Position numbers and translations under genes: made by a program. From NCBI GenBank assembly GCA_900317345.1, contig ONGK01000005.1, forward strand, positions 1 through 32,098: 32,098 nucleotides of DNA. The letters run 5' to 3'. The notes beneath the pieces are model-generated. The model had not been told where the DNA came from, did no database searches, and saw nothing but the letters and a program-made list of their open reading frames with translations. This DNA comes from an uncultured Bacteroidales bacterium. Lineage in GTDB: Bacteria > Bacteroidota > Bacteroidia > Bacteroidales > Paludibacteraceae. Shown piece by piece: positions 1 through 8,308 of the stretch (positions are counted from its first letter, which is position 1; each line of letters begins with the position of its first letter).

Positions 1-687
1 GGCAAGAACCCGCATATCCCGCCGTTTGAGATGTATTCGGAGGTGATTCAGGATTCCGTGGTGGACCTCATCAAAGCCGGCCATTGTAAGTTTGCTTCCG
101 GTTGCTCGCTGCGTCTGGTAGAGAGCAAAATGGCAGAAGTGCTGGCGGACCTTGATTTCTACCGCGACAAGCTTCTGCTTCGTCCGCAGGAGACATCCAA
201 CAGCCCGGAGATCGCTCGTCGTCTCGGCATCATCGCCATCAACACAGCGTTGGAGGCAGATATCTATGGCAATGTTAACTCGACGCATGTAACGGGTACA
301 AAGATGATGAACGGTATTGGCGGTTCGGGTGATTTCGCTCGCAACTCATACCTCAGCATCTTCACTACTGCTTCTACGGCGAAGAACGGCGCTATCTCGT
401 CTATCGTGCCGATGGTAACGCACCTCGACCACTCCGAACACTCCGTCAAGGTGATTGTAACGGAGCAGGGTGTAGCCGATCTGCGCGGGAAAAGCCCGCG
501 TCAGCGTGCCGAGGAGATTATCAACAACTGTGTTGCACCTGAGTACAGAGAGATGCTGCGTGACTACCTCAAGTTCGCTAAACACGGACAGACACAACAT
601 AACCTCTCTCTCGCTTTTGCCATGCATGAGGAGTTCCTCAAGAGTGGTGATATGCGCAATACGAAGTGGGAAAGCTATCTGCGATAA
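1..687 (+). CDS. Acetyl-CoA hydrolase / succinyl-CoA:acetate CoA-transferase family, C-terminal part
   Basis: The reading frame is open from the first base of the window, so only the last 228 residues are present and the true start lies upstream. It carries the hallmark stretch of the ACH1/Cat1-like CoA-transferase family: a GNVNSTH segment, then GIGGSGDFARN, then VTEQGVADLRGKSPRQRA. In the family the enzyme moves CoA between acetate and another acyl-CoA, typically succinyl-CoA, or hydrolyses acetyl-CoA, in the cytoplasm. The catalytic glutamate lies in the N-terminal part and cannot be seen here. In a fermentative Bacteroidales this would fit acetate formation with CoA recycling, which is inference. 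The next gene starts 22 bp downstream on the same strand. Confidence 0.9.
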   Translation, partial: GKNPHIPPFEMYSEVIQDSVVDLIKAGHCKFASGCSLRLVESKMAEVLADLDFYRDKLLLRPQETSNSPEIARRLGIIAINTALEADIYGNVNSTHVTGTKMMNGIGGSGDFARNSYLSIFTTASTAKNGAISSIVPMVTHLDHSEHSVKVIVTEQGVADLRGKSPRQRAEEIINNCVAPEYREMLRDYLKFAKHGQTQHNLSLAFAMHEEFLKSGDMRNTKWESYLR

Positions 688-709
688 TTTTCCTGCTGAT
701 TAGATACAT

Positions 710-1825
710 ATGGGAATACTTTTATTATTTTTGTTAGGAGCGATGGGCGTCAGTTTTCTGTGTTCCGTTCTGGAATCAGTACTGATGTCCACCTCGCTCA
801 GTTATATCAATTTACGCGAGGAGGAAGGCTACGGGCCTGCCAAACTCATGAGCAGTTACAAGGAGGACACGAGCCGTCCTTTGGCTGCTATTCTGTCGCT
901 TAACACCATTGCCAACACGATTGGCGCAGCCGGCGTAGGTATGCAGGCTACGGCTGTGTTCGGTAGCAAATGGTTCGGAGTGATTTCGGCGCTCACCACG
1001 ATTCTTATCCTCTTTTTCGGAGAAATCATCCCGAAAGTTATCGGCACCACCTATTGGCGCCAACTGATGGGTCTCTCTGCCCGCATCATCCGTATACTGA
1101 TTTTTATTCTCTACCCGCTTGTATGGCTGGTAGTGCTCATCTCTAAGATGGTGCCCGACAAAGAGGACGAACCCTCTGTGAGCCGTGAGGAAGTGCTTTC
1201 TATGGTGAACGTGGGCGAAGAAGAAGGCGTGGTGGATGAGGATGAGAACAAGATTTTCAGCAACCTCATGCGCCTGGATTCCATTCACGCGTATGACGTG
1301 ATGACCCCGCGCGTAGTGGCCAAAATAGCACCGGAGAACATGACGCTCCGTGCATACTATGACAACGATGAGTACGACCATTTCTCGCGTATTCCGCTGT
1401 ATAACCCCACCTCGCCGGAGTATATCACAGGCTATGTGCTGCGCAACGATGCGCTCGAGGAACTGACGGAGGACCATTTCCGCAAGACGCTCGGCGGCAT
1501 CAAACGACCGTTGCCTTCTTTCGATCAGGACCTGACGCTTGGCACTATCTTTGATAGTATGCTCAAGCAGAAAAGCCAGATTGCGCAGGTCATTGACGAG
1601 TACGGCATGTTCGTCGGCATCCTGACGCTGGAAGATATCATCGAGACCATCTTCGGCCTCGAAATCATTGACGAGAACGATACTGTTATCGATATGCAGC
1701 AGTATGCACGTGACCGTTGGGAACAGCGCCAGAAGAAATACAAGAAGGTAGCAGTAAAGAAAGACGAAACCAACAATGAAGCTGAAGAGCGACATACGGA
1801 TACTGAACAAGAAGGCGAAGTTTGA
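710..1825 (+). CDS. CNNM/CorC-like membrane protein with CBS pair (DUF21 family)
   Basis: A 371-residue membrane protein. The first ~140 residues form the DUF21/CNNM transmembrane domain, including the family segment GEIIPKVIGTTYW. A soluble region follows with the motif EEEGVVDEDE and a pair of CBS domains at about residues 185-310 (DVMTPRVV at the start; VIDEYGMFVGILTLEDIIE in the second). Homologues are implicated in Mg2+ or Co2+ efflux and are often labelled hemolysins. The CorC_HlyC domain that usually follows the CBS pair is absent: after the second CBS the protein ends in a short charged tail rich in Lys, Glu and Thr. The last 50 bp overlap the start of smpB, suggesting cotranscription. 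Family is certain; the transported ion is not known. Confidence 0.9.
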   Translation: MGILLLFLLGAMGVSFLCSVLESVLMSTSLSYINLREEEGYGPAKLMSSYKEDTSRPLAAILSLNTIANTIGAAGVGMQATAVFGSKWFGVISALTTILILFFGEIIPKVIGTTYWRQLMGLSARIIRILIFILYPLVWLVVLISKMVPDKEDEPSVSREEVLSMVNVGEEEGVVDEDENKIFSNLMRLDSIHAYDVMTPRVVAKIAPENMTLRAYYDNDEYDHFSRIPLYNPTSPEYITGYVLRNDALEELTEDHFRKTLGGIKRPLPSFDQDLTLGTIFDSMLKQKSQIAQVIDEYGMFVGILTLEDIIETIFGLEIIDENDTVIDMQQYARDRWEQRQKKYKKVAVKKDETNNEAEERHTDTEQEGEV

Positions 1826-2246
1826 GTATATCATCCTCGACCGCTATACCGCCGGTCTTCAACTCTTCGGAACCGAGATAAAGTCCATCCGCGAAGGCAA
1901 AGCCTCGCTGGTGGACAGTTATTGTGCGGTGGAGCACGGCGAGATGTACGTCAAGCAGATGCATATCGCGGAGTACCGTTTCGGTTCCTATGCCAACCAT
2001 CAGGCTAAGCGCGACCGCAAACTGCTGCTTCAGCGGCGTGAGATACGTAAGATTGAGCGCGCGACAAAGGAGACCGGAAAGACCATTATCCCGCTTGAGC
2101 TGTTCATCAACGATAAAGGTTTCGCCAAACTGGAAATAGCCGTCTGTCAAGGAAAGCACACCTACGACAAGCGGCAGTCGCTCCGTGAGGCGGACGACAA
2201 ACGCGAGATGGCGCAAATGCGCAAAATGGCGAATGCCAAACAGTAA
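1776..2246 (+). CDS. smpB: SsrA-binding protein SmpB
   Basis: A 156-residue SmpB, the tmRNA partner that brings SsrA to stalled ribosomes for trans-translation. The N-terminal core shows the expected NKKAKFEY, TAGLQLFGTEIKSIREGK and ASLVDSYC segments; the conserved histidine-rich middle (YANHQAKRDRKLLL) and the basic C-terminal tail (DKREMAQMRKMAN) follow. The ATG at 1776 is chosen because the family needs about 10 residues before NKKAKFEY and no later start would keep them. This start lies inside the preceding CNNM gene, a 50-bp overlap in another frame, so the two are probably translationally linked. gpmI follows 26 bp downstream. Confidence 0.97.
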   Translation: MKLKSDIRILNKKAKFEYIILDRYTAGLQLFGTEIKSIREGKASLVDSYCAVEHGEMYVKQMHIAEYRFGSYANHQAKRDRKLLLQRREIRKIERATKETGKTIIPLELFINDKGFAKLEIAVCQGKHTYDKRQSLREADDKREMAQMRKMANAKQ

Positions 2247-2272
2247 ATTGTAAATTCTAAAAAATCACGTAT

Positions 2273-3805
2273 ATGAGTAAAAAAGCATTATTAATGATTT
2301 TGGACGGCTGGGGTATCGGTCACAAAGATACCGCAGATGCCATCCATTGTACCTCTACGCCACACTGGGACAAACTGCTGGAAACCTATCCGAATTCCCA
2401 GTTGCAGGCGAGCGGCGAGAACGTAGGTCTGCCGGACGGACAGATGGGTAACTCCGAGGTCGGGCATCTCAATATCGGTGCCGGACGCGTGGTGTATCAG
2501 GACCTTGTCAAGATTAACCGTGCGTGCAAGGACGGCAGTATTCTCGATAATCCCGAGATAAAAGCCGTCTTCAGTTATGCCAAGCAGAGCGGCAAGAAAA
2601 TTCACTTCATGGGCCTGACCTCCGACGGAGGCGTCCATTCGAGCCTGGACCACCTGTTCTATCTCTGCGATATCGCCGCCAAATACGGCCTGCAGGGCAA
2701 GACGTTCATCCATTGTTTCATGGACGGCCGTGATACTGACCCGCATTCCGGTATTGGTTTTATCGACCAGCTGGAGGCACATTGCGCCAAGACAGCCGGA
2801 GAGATAGCCTCTATCGTCGGACGTTTCTACGCCATGGACCGCGATAAGCGCTGGGAGCGCGTCAAGACGGGGTATGACCTGCTGGTGAACGGCAAGGGCG
2901 AAGCGTTCGAATCTATGCACGCTGCTATGGAAGCCAGCTATGCCGCTGATGTGACGGACGAGTTCATCAAACCGATTGTGCATGTGCGCAACGGCAAGCC
3001 GCTGGCTACTATCGAGGAGGGAGATGCTGTCATTTTCTTCAACTACCGAAACGACCGCGCCAAAGAGATTACCATCGCTCTCACCCAGCAGGATATGCCG
3101 GAGCAAGGAATGAAAACCATTAAGAACCTGCACTACTGCTGCATGACGCCGTATGATAGTTCGTTCAAGGGCCTGCATATCCTCTTCCCCAAAGAGAATG
3201 TCACCAACACCTTGGGCGAGGTGGTCAGCCGTCTGGGGTTGAAGCAGTTGCGTATCGCGGAGACGGAGAAGTTTGCGCATGTCACCTTCTTCTTTAATGG
3301 CGGACGCGAAGCCGAGTTTGAGAACGAGGACCGTATCCTCATTCCTTCGCCCAAAGTGGCTACGTACGACTTGCAGCCGATGATGTCCGCGCCCGAGGTC
3401 ACGATTGCTCTGCGCGATGCACTCAATACGCAGAAATACGATTGTATCATCCTCAATTATGCGAATGGCGATATGGTAGGCCATACCGGCGTGTATAACT
3501 CTATCCAACAGGCCATCACGGCTATCGATATCTGTGTGAACGAGACCGTAGAGACCGCGCTGCGCAATGACTACGAGATTATCATCATTGCTGACCATGG
3601 TAACTGCGATAATGCCATCAACGCCGACGGCACGCCCAATACGGCGCACTCGCTCAACCCCGTGCCTTTCGTCTATATCAGTAAGGAACACACGGGCGCG
3701 CGCGTGGACAACGGAATTCTCGCCGATGTGGCGCCTTCCATATGCCATATCATGGGTATTGAGCAACCCAAGGAGATGACAGGAAAGAACTTAATTCACA
3801 ATTAA
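2273..3805 (+). CDS. gpmI: 2,3-bisphosphoglycerate-independent phosphoglycerate mutase
   Basis: A 510-residue iPGM, the usual length, interconverting 3- and 2-phosphoglycerate in glycolysis with two Mn2+ ions. The metal-binding Asp lies in LDGWG (residue 11). The phosphorylated serine is Ser61 in [13 protein letters not shown]. Further family signatures are [26 protein letters not shown] and near the end GDMVGHTG and ADHGNCDN with HSLNPVPF, which supply the remaining metal ligands. It is the last gene of the first + strand group and is followed 26 bp later by a strong intrinsic terminator. Confidence 0.98.
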   Translation: MSKKALLMILDGWGIGHKDTADAIHCTSTPHWDKLLETYPNSQLQASGENVGLPDGQMGNSEVGHLNIGAGRVVYQDLVKINRACKDGSILDNPEIKAVFSYAKQSGKKIHFMGLTSDGGVHSSLDHLFYLCDIAAKYGLQGKTFIHCFMDGRDTDPHSGIGFIDQLEAHCAKTAGEIASIVGRFYAMDRDKRWERVKTGYDLLVNGKGEAFESMHAAMEASYAADVTDEFIKPIVHVRNGKPLATIEEGDAVIFFNYRNDRAKEITIALTQQDMPEQGMKTIKNLHYCCMTPYDSSFKGLHILFPKENVTNTLGEVVSRLGLKQLRIAETEKFAHVTFFFNGGREAEFENEDRILIPSPKVATYDLQPMMSAPEVTIALRDALNTQKYDCIILNYANGDMVGHTGVYNSIQQAITAIDICVNETVETALRNDYEIIIIADHGNCDNAINADGTPNTAHSLNPVPFVYISKEHTGARVDNGILADVAPSICHIMGIEQPKEMTGKNLIHN

Positions 3806-3831
3806 GGTCAACAGCCAACAGCCAAAAAAGA

Positions 3832-3860
3832 AAGCGGCCCAATCGGGTCGCTTCTTTTTT
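3832..3860. terminator. Bidirectional intrinsic terminator between gpmI and the small lipoprotein gene
   Basis: A 9-bp stem (3832-3840 with 3845-3853, one G-T wobble, loop AATC) is followed on the + strand by CTTTTTT. On the minus strand the same hairpin is followed by a T-rich run (complement of 3823-3831), so it can end both gpmI and the convergent lipoprotein gene at 3896-4039. Confidence 0.88.
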
Positions 3861-3895
3861 CTAGGTGTTGTACCTAACTGAACAACAAGGTCTGA

Positions 3896-4039
3896 TTACT
3901 CAGCTGCTACCTCTACAGCCTCAACAACCTCAACGGTGTCTTGAGCGCAGGTGTCCTGGCAGCATGCTTTCTTGCAGCACTTGTTGCCGCAGCTCATTGC
4001 TACGAAAGCAACAGCTACGATAAGAAGCATCTTCTTCAT
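3896..4039 (-). CDS. Small Cys-rich lipoprotein (47 aa)
   Basis: Found by reading the minus strand: ATG at 4039, stop TAA at 3896, 47 residues. It begins MKKMLLIVAVAFVAMSCG, a short lipoprotein signal peptide with a lipobox ending at Cys17. The mature part starts CGNKCCKKACCQDTC, seven cysteines in about 15 residues, and ends in an acidic Val/Glu/Ala tail. It has its own well-formed promoter (4113-4144) and its own terminator (3832-3860), so it looks like an independently transcribed gene. No function is recognised. The clustered cysteines suggest metal binding or disulfide chemistry at the envelope, but that is inference. Small lipoproteins with acidic tails are common in Bacteroidetes and mostly uncharacterised. 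Confidence 0.8.
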   Translation of the reverse strand: MKKMLLIVAVAFVAMSCGNKCCKKACCQDTCAQDTVEVVEAVEVAAE

Positions 4040-4112
4040 AATTCCACTAATAATTTTAAGTTAATAAAGCTTTATTTTACTAATATTTTCCGCTTTTTCA
4101 CGAAAAACGATG

Positions 4113-4144
4113 CAAAAGTACTAACTTTTTTGCATATATCCAAA
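4113..4144 (-). promoter_or_regulatory. Bacteroidetes-type promoter for the small lipoprotein gene
   Basis: Read on the minus strand: -33 TTTG at 4144-4141, 20-bp spacer, -7 TACTTTTG at 4120-4113 (consensus TAnnTTTG). It points to the ATG at 4039, giving a leader of roughly 65 nt. It overlaps the opposing + strand promoter at 4129-4160. Confidence 0.8.
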
Positions 4145-4160
4145 AAAAATTGTAATTTTG
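4129..4160 (+). promoter_or_regulatory. Bacteroidetes-type promoter for the PASTA protein and rluD
   Basis: -33 TTTG at 4129-4132, 20-bp spacer beginning CATATATCC, -7 TAATTTTG at 4153-4160. Transcription would begin near 4166, which favours the ATG at 4181 over the in-frame TTG at 4172. Confidence 0.85.
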
Positions 4161-4180
4161 CGCAATAAATTTTGCAATTT

Positions 4181-5008
4181 ATGAAGAAAATGGGCTTTTT
4201 TGATAAATCTGACCTCAAATTTGTGGGGTGGAACGTTGTTTTTGCTGCTGTATTGGCTATCGGTATTCTTGTGGCGCTTATCTTCTGGTTGCGCAGATAT
4301 ACGGAACACGGAATTGAGGTCGAAGTGGCGGATGTACGGGGTATTGTTTTTGAGGAAGCGCAACCGCTTCTGGCGGAGCAGGGACTGGTATTGGTCATTA
4401 TCGATTCCACCTATTCGGATAAAGTGCCTTTCGGCACCATCGTTGAGCAGGACCCCAAACCCAACAGTCATGCCAAACACGGCCGTTCGGTCTATGTAAC
4501 CATCAATGCCACCACCAAGCGCCAAGTGACCATGCCTGACCTGCAGGATATGAGTTATAGGCAGGCGGAAACCACACTCCGCGGTATGGGCTTGCGCGTC
4601 GATAGCATCTATGAGTACGAACCCTCCACCTATCGCGACCTCGTCCTCGATGTTAAATGCAACGGCGAGAGTGTGGCGCCCGGAGAGAAGCTGGCGGTGG
4701 GAACCAAAGTGAGACTGGTCGTCGGGTTCGGGCGTGGCACCGATGAAGTCGAAGTGCCCAGTGCCATCGGCCTCACGCTGCAGGAGGCCCGCAGTCTGCT
4801 CCTCAGCCATCGCCTCACCGTCGGAGCGGTCAGCTATGATGAACCAATCCAGGAAGAAGGCGTGCCGCAATATGTCTATCGCCAGACGCCTGCTGCAGGA
4901 ACTAAGCTGCTCGAGGGAGAAACGGTCGCACTCAAACTATCGGCGGATATAGAAAAGGCGGCCAAAACCAATCCAAATACTGAATCGGAAGAAGATAGTT
5001 GGTTCTAA
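4181..5008 (+). CDS. Membrane-anchored PASTA-domain protein
   Basis: A 275-residue protein starting MKKMGFFDKSD, with one transmembrane helix (about residues 17-37) and then three PASTA repeats (roughly 42-112, 116-186 and 190-260). Each repeat has the usual pattern: a hydrophobic 'vPdl.g.s..eA...L...gL.v' strand-helix and a 'v..q.P.pG..v..G..V.l.v' ending. There is no kinase or penicillin-binding domain, so it is the stand-alone anchored form found in Bacteroidetes. PASTA domains in other proteins bind peptidoglycan fragments; a cell-wall role here is inference. An upstream in-frame TTG (4172) is possible but lies only a few bases from the expected transcription start. rluD begins one base after the stop. 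Confidence 0.9.
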   Translation: MKKMGFFDKSDLKFVGWNVVFAAVLAIGILVALIFWLRRYTEHGIEVEVADVRGIVFEEAQPLLAEQGLVLVIIDSTYSDKVPFGTIVEQDPKPNSHAKHGRSVYVTINATTKRQVTMPDLQDMSYRQAETTLRGMGLRVDSIYEYEPSTYRDLVLDVKCNGESVAPGEKLAVGTKVRLVVGFGRGTDEVEVPSAIGLTLQEARSLLLSHRLTVGAVSYDEPIQEEGVPQYVYRQTPAAGTKLLEGETVALKLSADIEKAAKTNPNTESEEDSWF

Positions 5009-5009
5009 C

Positions 5010-6068
5010 ATGACTGAAGACCAATTACAAATGACCAATATGGTCGAAGACGACCTCCTCTGGGAACGTTGGCGCTGCGAGGTAGACAAAGGTCAAGGCA
5101 AAGAGCGCGTTGATAAATACCTTGCTGACCATATGACCAACACCAGCCGCAACCGTATCCAGACGGCGGCGGATGCAGGCAATGTGTGGGTCAATGGAGC
5201 GCCTGTGGCGTCCAACTATCGCGTCAAACCGGGCGATATCATACAAGTCCTCCTCGACCATGAGCCGCATGACTTCACCATCACACCCGAGAATATACCG
5301 CTTGATATCGTCTATGAAGACGATGACCTGCTGGTCGTCAACAAACCTGCAGGACTGGTGGTCCACCCCGGTCACGGCAACTATGAGCACACGCTCCTCC
5401 ACGCCCTCGCATGGCATTTCAGCCGAAGCCAAAGCCAACAGTCTCTTGATATCAACGATCCTAATATCGGATTAGTCCATCGCATCGATAAAGACACCTC
5501 CGGACTGCTGCTCATCGCCAAGACGCCGGAAGCGAAGACGCACCTCGCCAAGCAGTTCTTCGACCATACCACCGAGCGAACCTATAATGCGCTCGTCTGG
5601 GGTACGTTCAAGGAGCAGAGCGGAACTATCGAGGGAGCATTGGCGCGCGATAACCGCGACCGCACTATCTACCGCGTATGGGACCTTGAGGAATGTCCGC
5701 AGGCCAAAGAGGCTGTCACCCACTGGCGAGTGCTCGAGCAGTTCCCTTATGTCACGCTCGTCGAGTGCCGACTGGAAACAGGACGCACACACCAGATACG
5801 CGTGCATATGAAGCATATAGGGCATCCACTCTTCTGCGATGAGAAATACGGCGGATGCGAAATCCTAAAAGGACTGCGTACGCAGAAATACCGCCAGTTT
5901 ATCGAGAACTGCTTCGCCCTCTGTCCACGCCAGGTGCTGCATGCCAAGACGCTCGGCTTCACCCATCCGCGTACCGGTGAACGTCTCTTCTTCGATAGCC
6001 AATGGCCGGAAGACATGTCCGCACTCATCAACAAGTGGCGGGCATACGAACCCAACACCCTCAACTAA
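5010..6068 (+). CDS. rluD: 23S rRNA pseudouridine synthase, RluD family
   Basis: 352 residues. An N-terminal S4 RNA-binding domain (about 30-90; RVDKYLADHM then NRIQTAADAGNVWVNG) is followed by a PseudoU_synth_2 catalytic domain starting at DIVYEDDDLLVVNKPAG. The catalytic aspartate is Asp160 in GLVHRIDKDTSGLLL. The late motifs LETGRTHQIRVHMKHIGHPLFCDEKYGG and RQVLHAKTLGF are also present. The family converts uridines in helix 69 of 23S rRNA to pseudouridine. It sits directly downstream of the PASTA gene (1-bp gap) and presumably shares its promoter. It ends 4 bp from the convergent helicase gene, with no obvious terminator between them. The exact paralogue (RluD versus RluA/RluC) is inferred from length and the S4 domain. 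Confidence 0.93.
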   Translation: MTEDQLQMTNMVEDDLLWERWRCEVDKGQGKERVDKYLADHMTNTSRNRIQTAADAGNVWVNGAPVASNYRVKPGDIIQVLLDHEPHDFTITPENIPLDIVYEDDDLLVVNKPAGLVVHPGHGNYEHTLLHALAWHFSRSQSQQSLDINDPNIGLVHRIDKDTSGLLLIAKTPEAKTHLAKQFFDHTTERTYNALVWGTFKEQSGTIEGALARDNRDRTIYRVWDLEECPQAKEAVTHWRVLEQFPYVTLVECRLETGRTHQIRVHMKHIGHPLFCDEKYGGCEILKGLRTQKYRQFIENCFALCPRQVLHAKTLGFTHPRTGERLFFDSQWPEDMSALINKWRAYEPNTLN

Positions 6069-6072
6069 TCCA

Positions 6073-8307
6073 TTAAACTGCCGCTGCGGCCTCTAATTTG
6101 GCATGGGTCAGCAGAAGGGTCTTTGTGCCCTGGGTGTCGAAATGGATTTCTATCTTGTCGTTCTCGGTCACCTCGTCGTGATAGATACGCGTCACTGTCC
6201 CTTTGCCGAACACTCGATGCGCCACGCGATCACCCGCTTGCCATGCCGATAGCTGGCTGTCGCTAACCGCGTGCGTGACCGCCGGACCGCTTACGCTCAC
6301 GGGCTTGCTCTCAACGCGTGTGAGAGGCCTTGACGGTGCCGCTTGAGGGGCGGCTGGCTTGCTCAGCGAGAAATACTGGCGGTCTATATCCTGCAAGAAC
6401 CGGCTGGGAGAATTGAACGTGAACGAGCCGTTGCGGAATCGCTGACGCGCAAACGAGATATAACATTGCTCCATCGCACGTGTGATAGCCACATATAGCA
6501 ATCGACGCTCCTCCTCTATCTCATGCGGCTTGGTGCAGAACTGCGAGGGGAAGAGGTTCTCCTCCATGCCCACGATGAACACCACCGGAAACTCCAGGCC
6601 TTTGGCGGCATGAACCGTCATCAGCGTCACCCGCTCCGTCGTGTCTGCCAGGTTCTCGTCCTGGTCGGTCTGAAGGCTCACCTCGCTGAGGAAGTCCGTC
6701 ACGGGTGTGAAATCGATGCCTTCGTTCGCGCGCAGCTCCACAAACTCGTGGATGGCGTTGAGTAGTTCCTGTACGTTCTGCGCACGGTCGATACCTTCCT
6801 GTGTGCGGTCCATCGCCAATGCTGTCATCACGCCGGATACCCGCAGTATGCTCTCGGCGAAAGCGAAAGCATCCATCATCTCGCTTTGGTCGTGGAAACT
6901 ATCTATCATCTGCGCGAAAGCCTGCAGTTTCTTGGCCGTGGCAGCACTCACGTCTAGGCCCGTCTCTTCCGGATGACGCATCACATCCATATAGCAGCGG
7001 TGGTGTTCGATGGCATTGGCGGACACTTTCTTCATGGTCGTATCCCCGATACCTCGTCCCGGGAAACCGACGATGCGCAGCAGCGCTTCGTTGTCCCGCA
7101 GGTTGACCGCCAGACGCAGATAGCCGAGCGCGTCTTTGATCTCCTTGCGCTGGTAGAACGAGGTGCCGCCATAGATGCGGTAGGCGATGTTCAGTTTGCG
7201 CAACTCCCCCTCTATCACACGGCTCTGAGCGTTGGTCCGGTATAGCACGGCGAAACTATCGTAGCCTTTATGCCGCATCTTCTGTATCTTCGTCGCCACG
7301 CCCAATGCCTCGGTGCGGTCGTCCATATAGGCCTGCAGGTTCAGCGGTTGGCCTTCCTCCTTCTCCGAATAGACGGTTTTCTCTATCTGGTGTACATTCT
7401 TGTGAATGAGTGAGTTGGCGGCATTGACAATCGTCTGCGTCGAGCGGTAGTTACGCTCCAGTTTGAATAGTTGGGCATCGGGATAGACCTGACGGAAATT
7501 GAGAATATTGCGAATGTCAGCGCCGCGGAAAGAGTAGATACTCTGCGCATCGTCGCCCACCACGCAGATGTTATTTTGCGGCTCCGCCAGCCGTTTGACC
7601 AGCAGGAACTGGATATAGTTCGTGTCCTGGTACTCGTCCACCAATATATATTGGAACTGCTGCTGGTATTTCTCGCGCACCTCGGCACTTAAATCCATCA
7701 GCCGCAGCATGTTAATCAGCAGGTCGTCAAAATCCATCGCATTGGCAGCCCTCAGGCGTATCTGGTACTGCTCGTAGATGCTCGCCATCTCATACATCCG
7801 CATCTCGCGGTCCTCGCGCAGCAGCTGTTGGTTCATGCCATATGCAGCAGGACTAATACCGCCGTTCTTCGCCATCGATATCCTGCTCAGCACGGCGCCG
7901 GGCTTGTAGGTCTTCTCGTCCAAACCGCGCTCTTTGCATATGGCTTTGATGACGGATTTCATATCCGGCGTGTCATAGATGGAGAAGTCACGCGTGAAGC
8001 CTAAGACCTCTGCGTGCGGGCGGATGAGGCGCGTGCACACGCTGTGGAACGTGCCCATGCAGAGGTATCGTGCATCCGATGCAGAGACTAGCTTGACGAT
8101 GCGCTCTTTCATCTCCCGCGCCGCTTTGTTGGTGAAAGTAAGCGCCATGATGCGTCCTGCCGGCACACCCTGCCGCAGCAGGTATGCGATACGGTAGGTC
8201 AGCACACGCGTCTTGCCCGAACCGGCACCCGCCACTATCAGCGAGGCACCTTCGGTGCATGTCACCGCCTCGCGTTGAGACTCATTCAGTTGTTCCAGAA
8301 AATCCAT
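6073..8307 (-). CDS. pcrA: ATP-dependent DNA helicase PcrA/UvrD (superfamily 1)
   Basis: 744 residues. Helicase motifs run in order: Q-motif LNESQREAV, Walker A GAGSGKT (27-33), motif II VDEYQDTN, GDDAQSIYSFRGAD, YRSTQTIVNAAN, TVHAAKGLEFPVVF and YVAITRA. The C-terminus carries the PcrA-type Tudor-like segment (GDRVAHRVFGKGTVTRI), an RNA-polymerase contact module in other bacteria. It unwinds DNA 3'-5' in nucleotide-excision and mismatch repair and removes RecA filaments. Its ATG comes one base after the menA stop, so it is cotranscribed with menA. UvrD and PcrA are orthologous names; the choice here is by convention. Confidence 0.96.
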   Translation of the reverse strand: MDFLEQLNESQREAVTCTEGASLIVAGAGSGKTRVLTYRIAYLLRQGVPAGRIMALTFTNKAAREMKERIVKLVSASDARYLCMGTFHSVCTRLIRPHAEVLGFTRDFSIYDTPDMKSVIKAICKERGLDEKTYKPGAVLSRISMAKNGGISPAAYGMNQQLLREDREMRMYEMASIYEQYQIRLRAANAMDFDDLLINMLRLMDLSAEVREKYQQQFQYILVDEYQDTNYIQFLLVKRLAEPQNNICVVGDDAQSIYSFRGADIRNILNFRQVYPDAQLFKLERNYRSTQTIVNAANSLIHKNVHQIEKTVYSEKEEGQPLNLQAYMDDRTEALGVATKIQKMRHKGYDSFAVLYRTNAQSRVIEGELRKLNIAYRIYGGTSFYQRKEIKDALGYLRLAVNLRDNEALLRIVGFPGRGIGDTTMKKVSANAIEHHRCYMDVMRHPEETGLDVSAATAKKLQAFAQMIDSFHDQSEMMDAFAFAESILRVSGVMTALAMDRTQEGIDRAQNVQELLNAIHEFVELRANEGIDFTPVTDFLSEVSLQTDQDENLADTTERVTLMTVHAAKGLEFPVVFIVGMEENLFPSQFCTKPHEIEEERRLLYVAITRAMEQCYISFARQRFRNGSFTFNSPSRFLQDIDRQYFSLSKPAAPQAAPSRPLTRVESKPVSVSGPAVTHAVSDSQLSAWQAGDRVAHRVFGKGTVTRIYHDEVTENDKIEIHFDTQGTKTLLLTHAKLEAAAAV

Positions 8308-8308
8308 G

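Noticed and set aside
812-1834. A 340-codon open frame antisense to the CNNM gene
   Set aside because: The His/Val/Arg-rich composition is typical of a shadow frame, and the sense protein has clear domains.
2291-3766. A 491-codon open frame antisense to gpmI
   Set aside because: gpmI is unmistakable on the other strand, and the antisense translation has no recognisable domain. Long antisense frames arise from GC-biased codons.
3941-4168. 75-codon open frame on the + strand between gpmI and the PASTA gene
   Set aside because: It runs antisense through the lipoprotein gene and across both promoters, with no domain.
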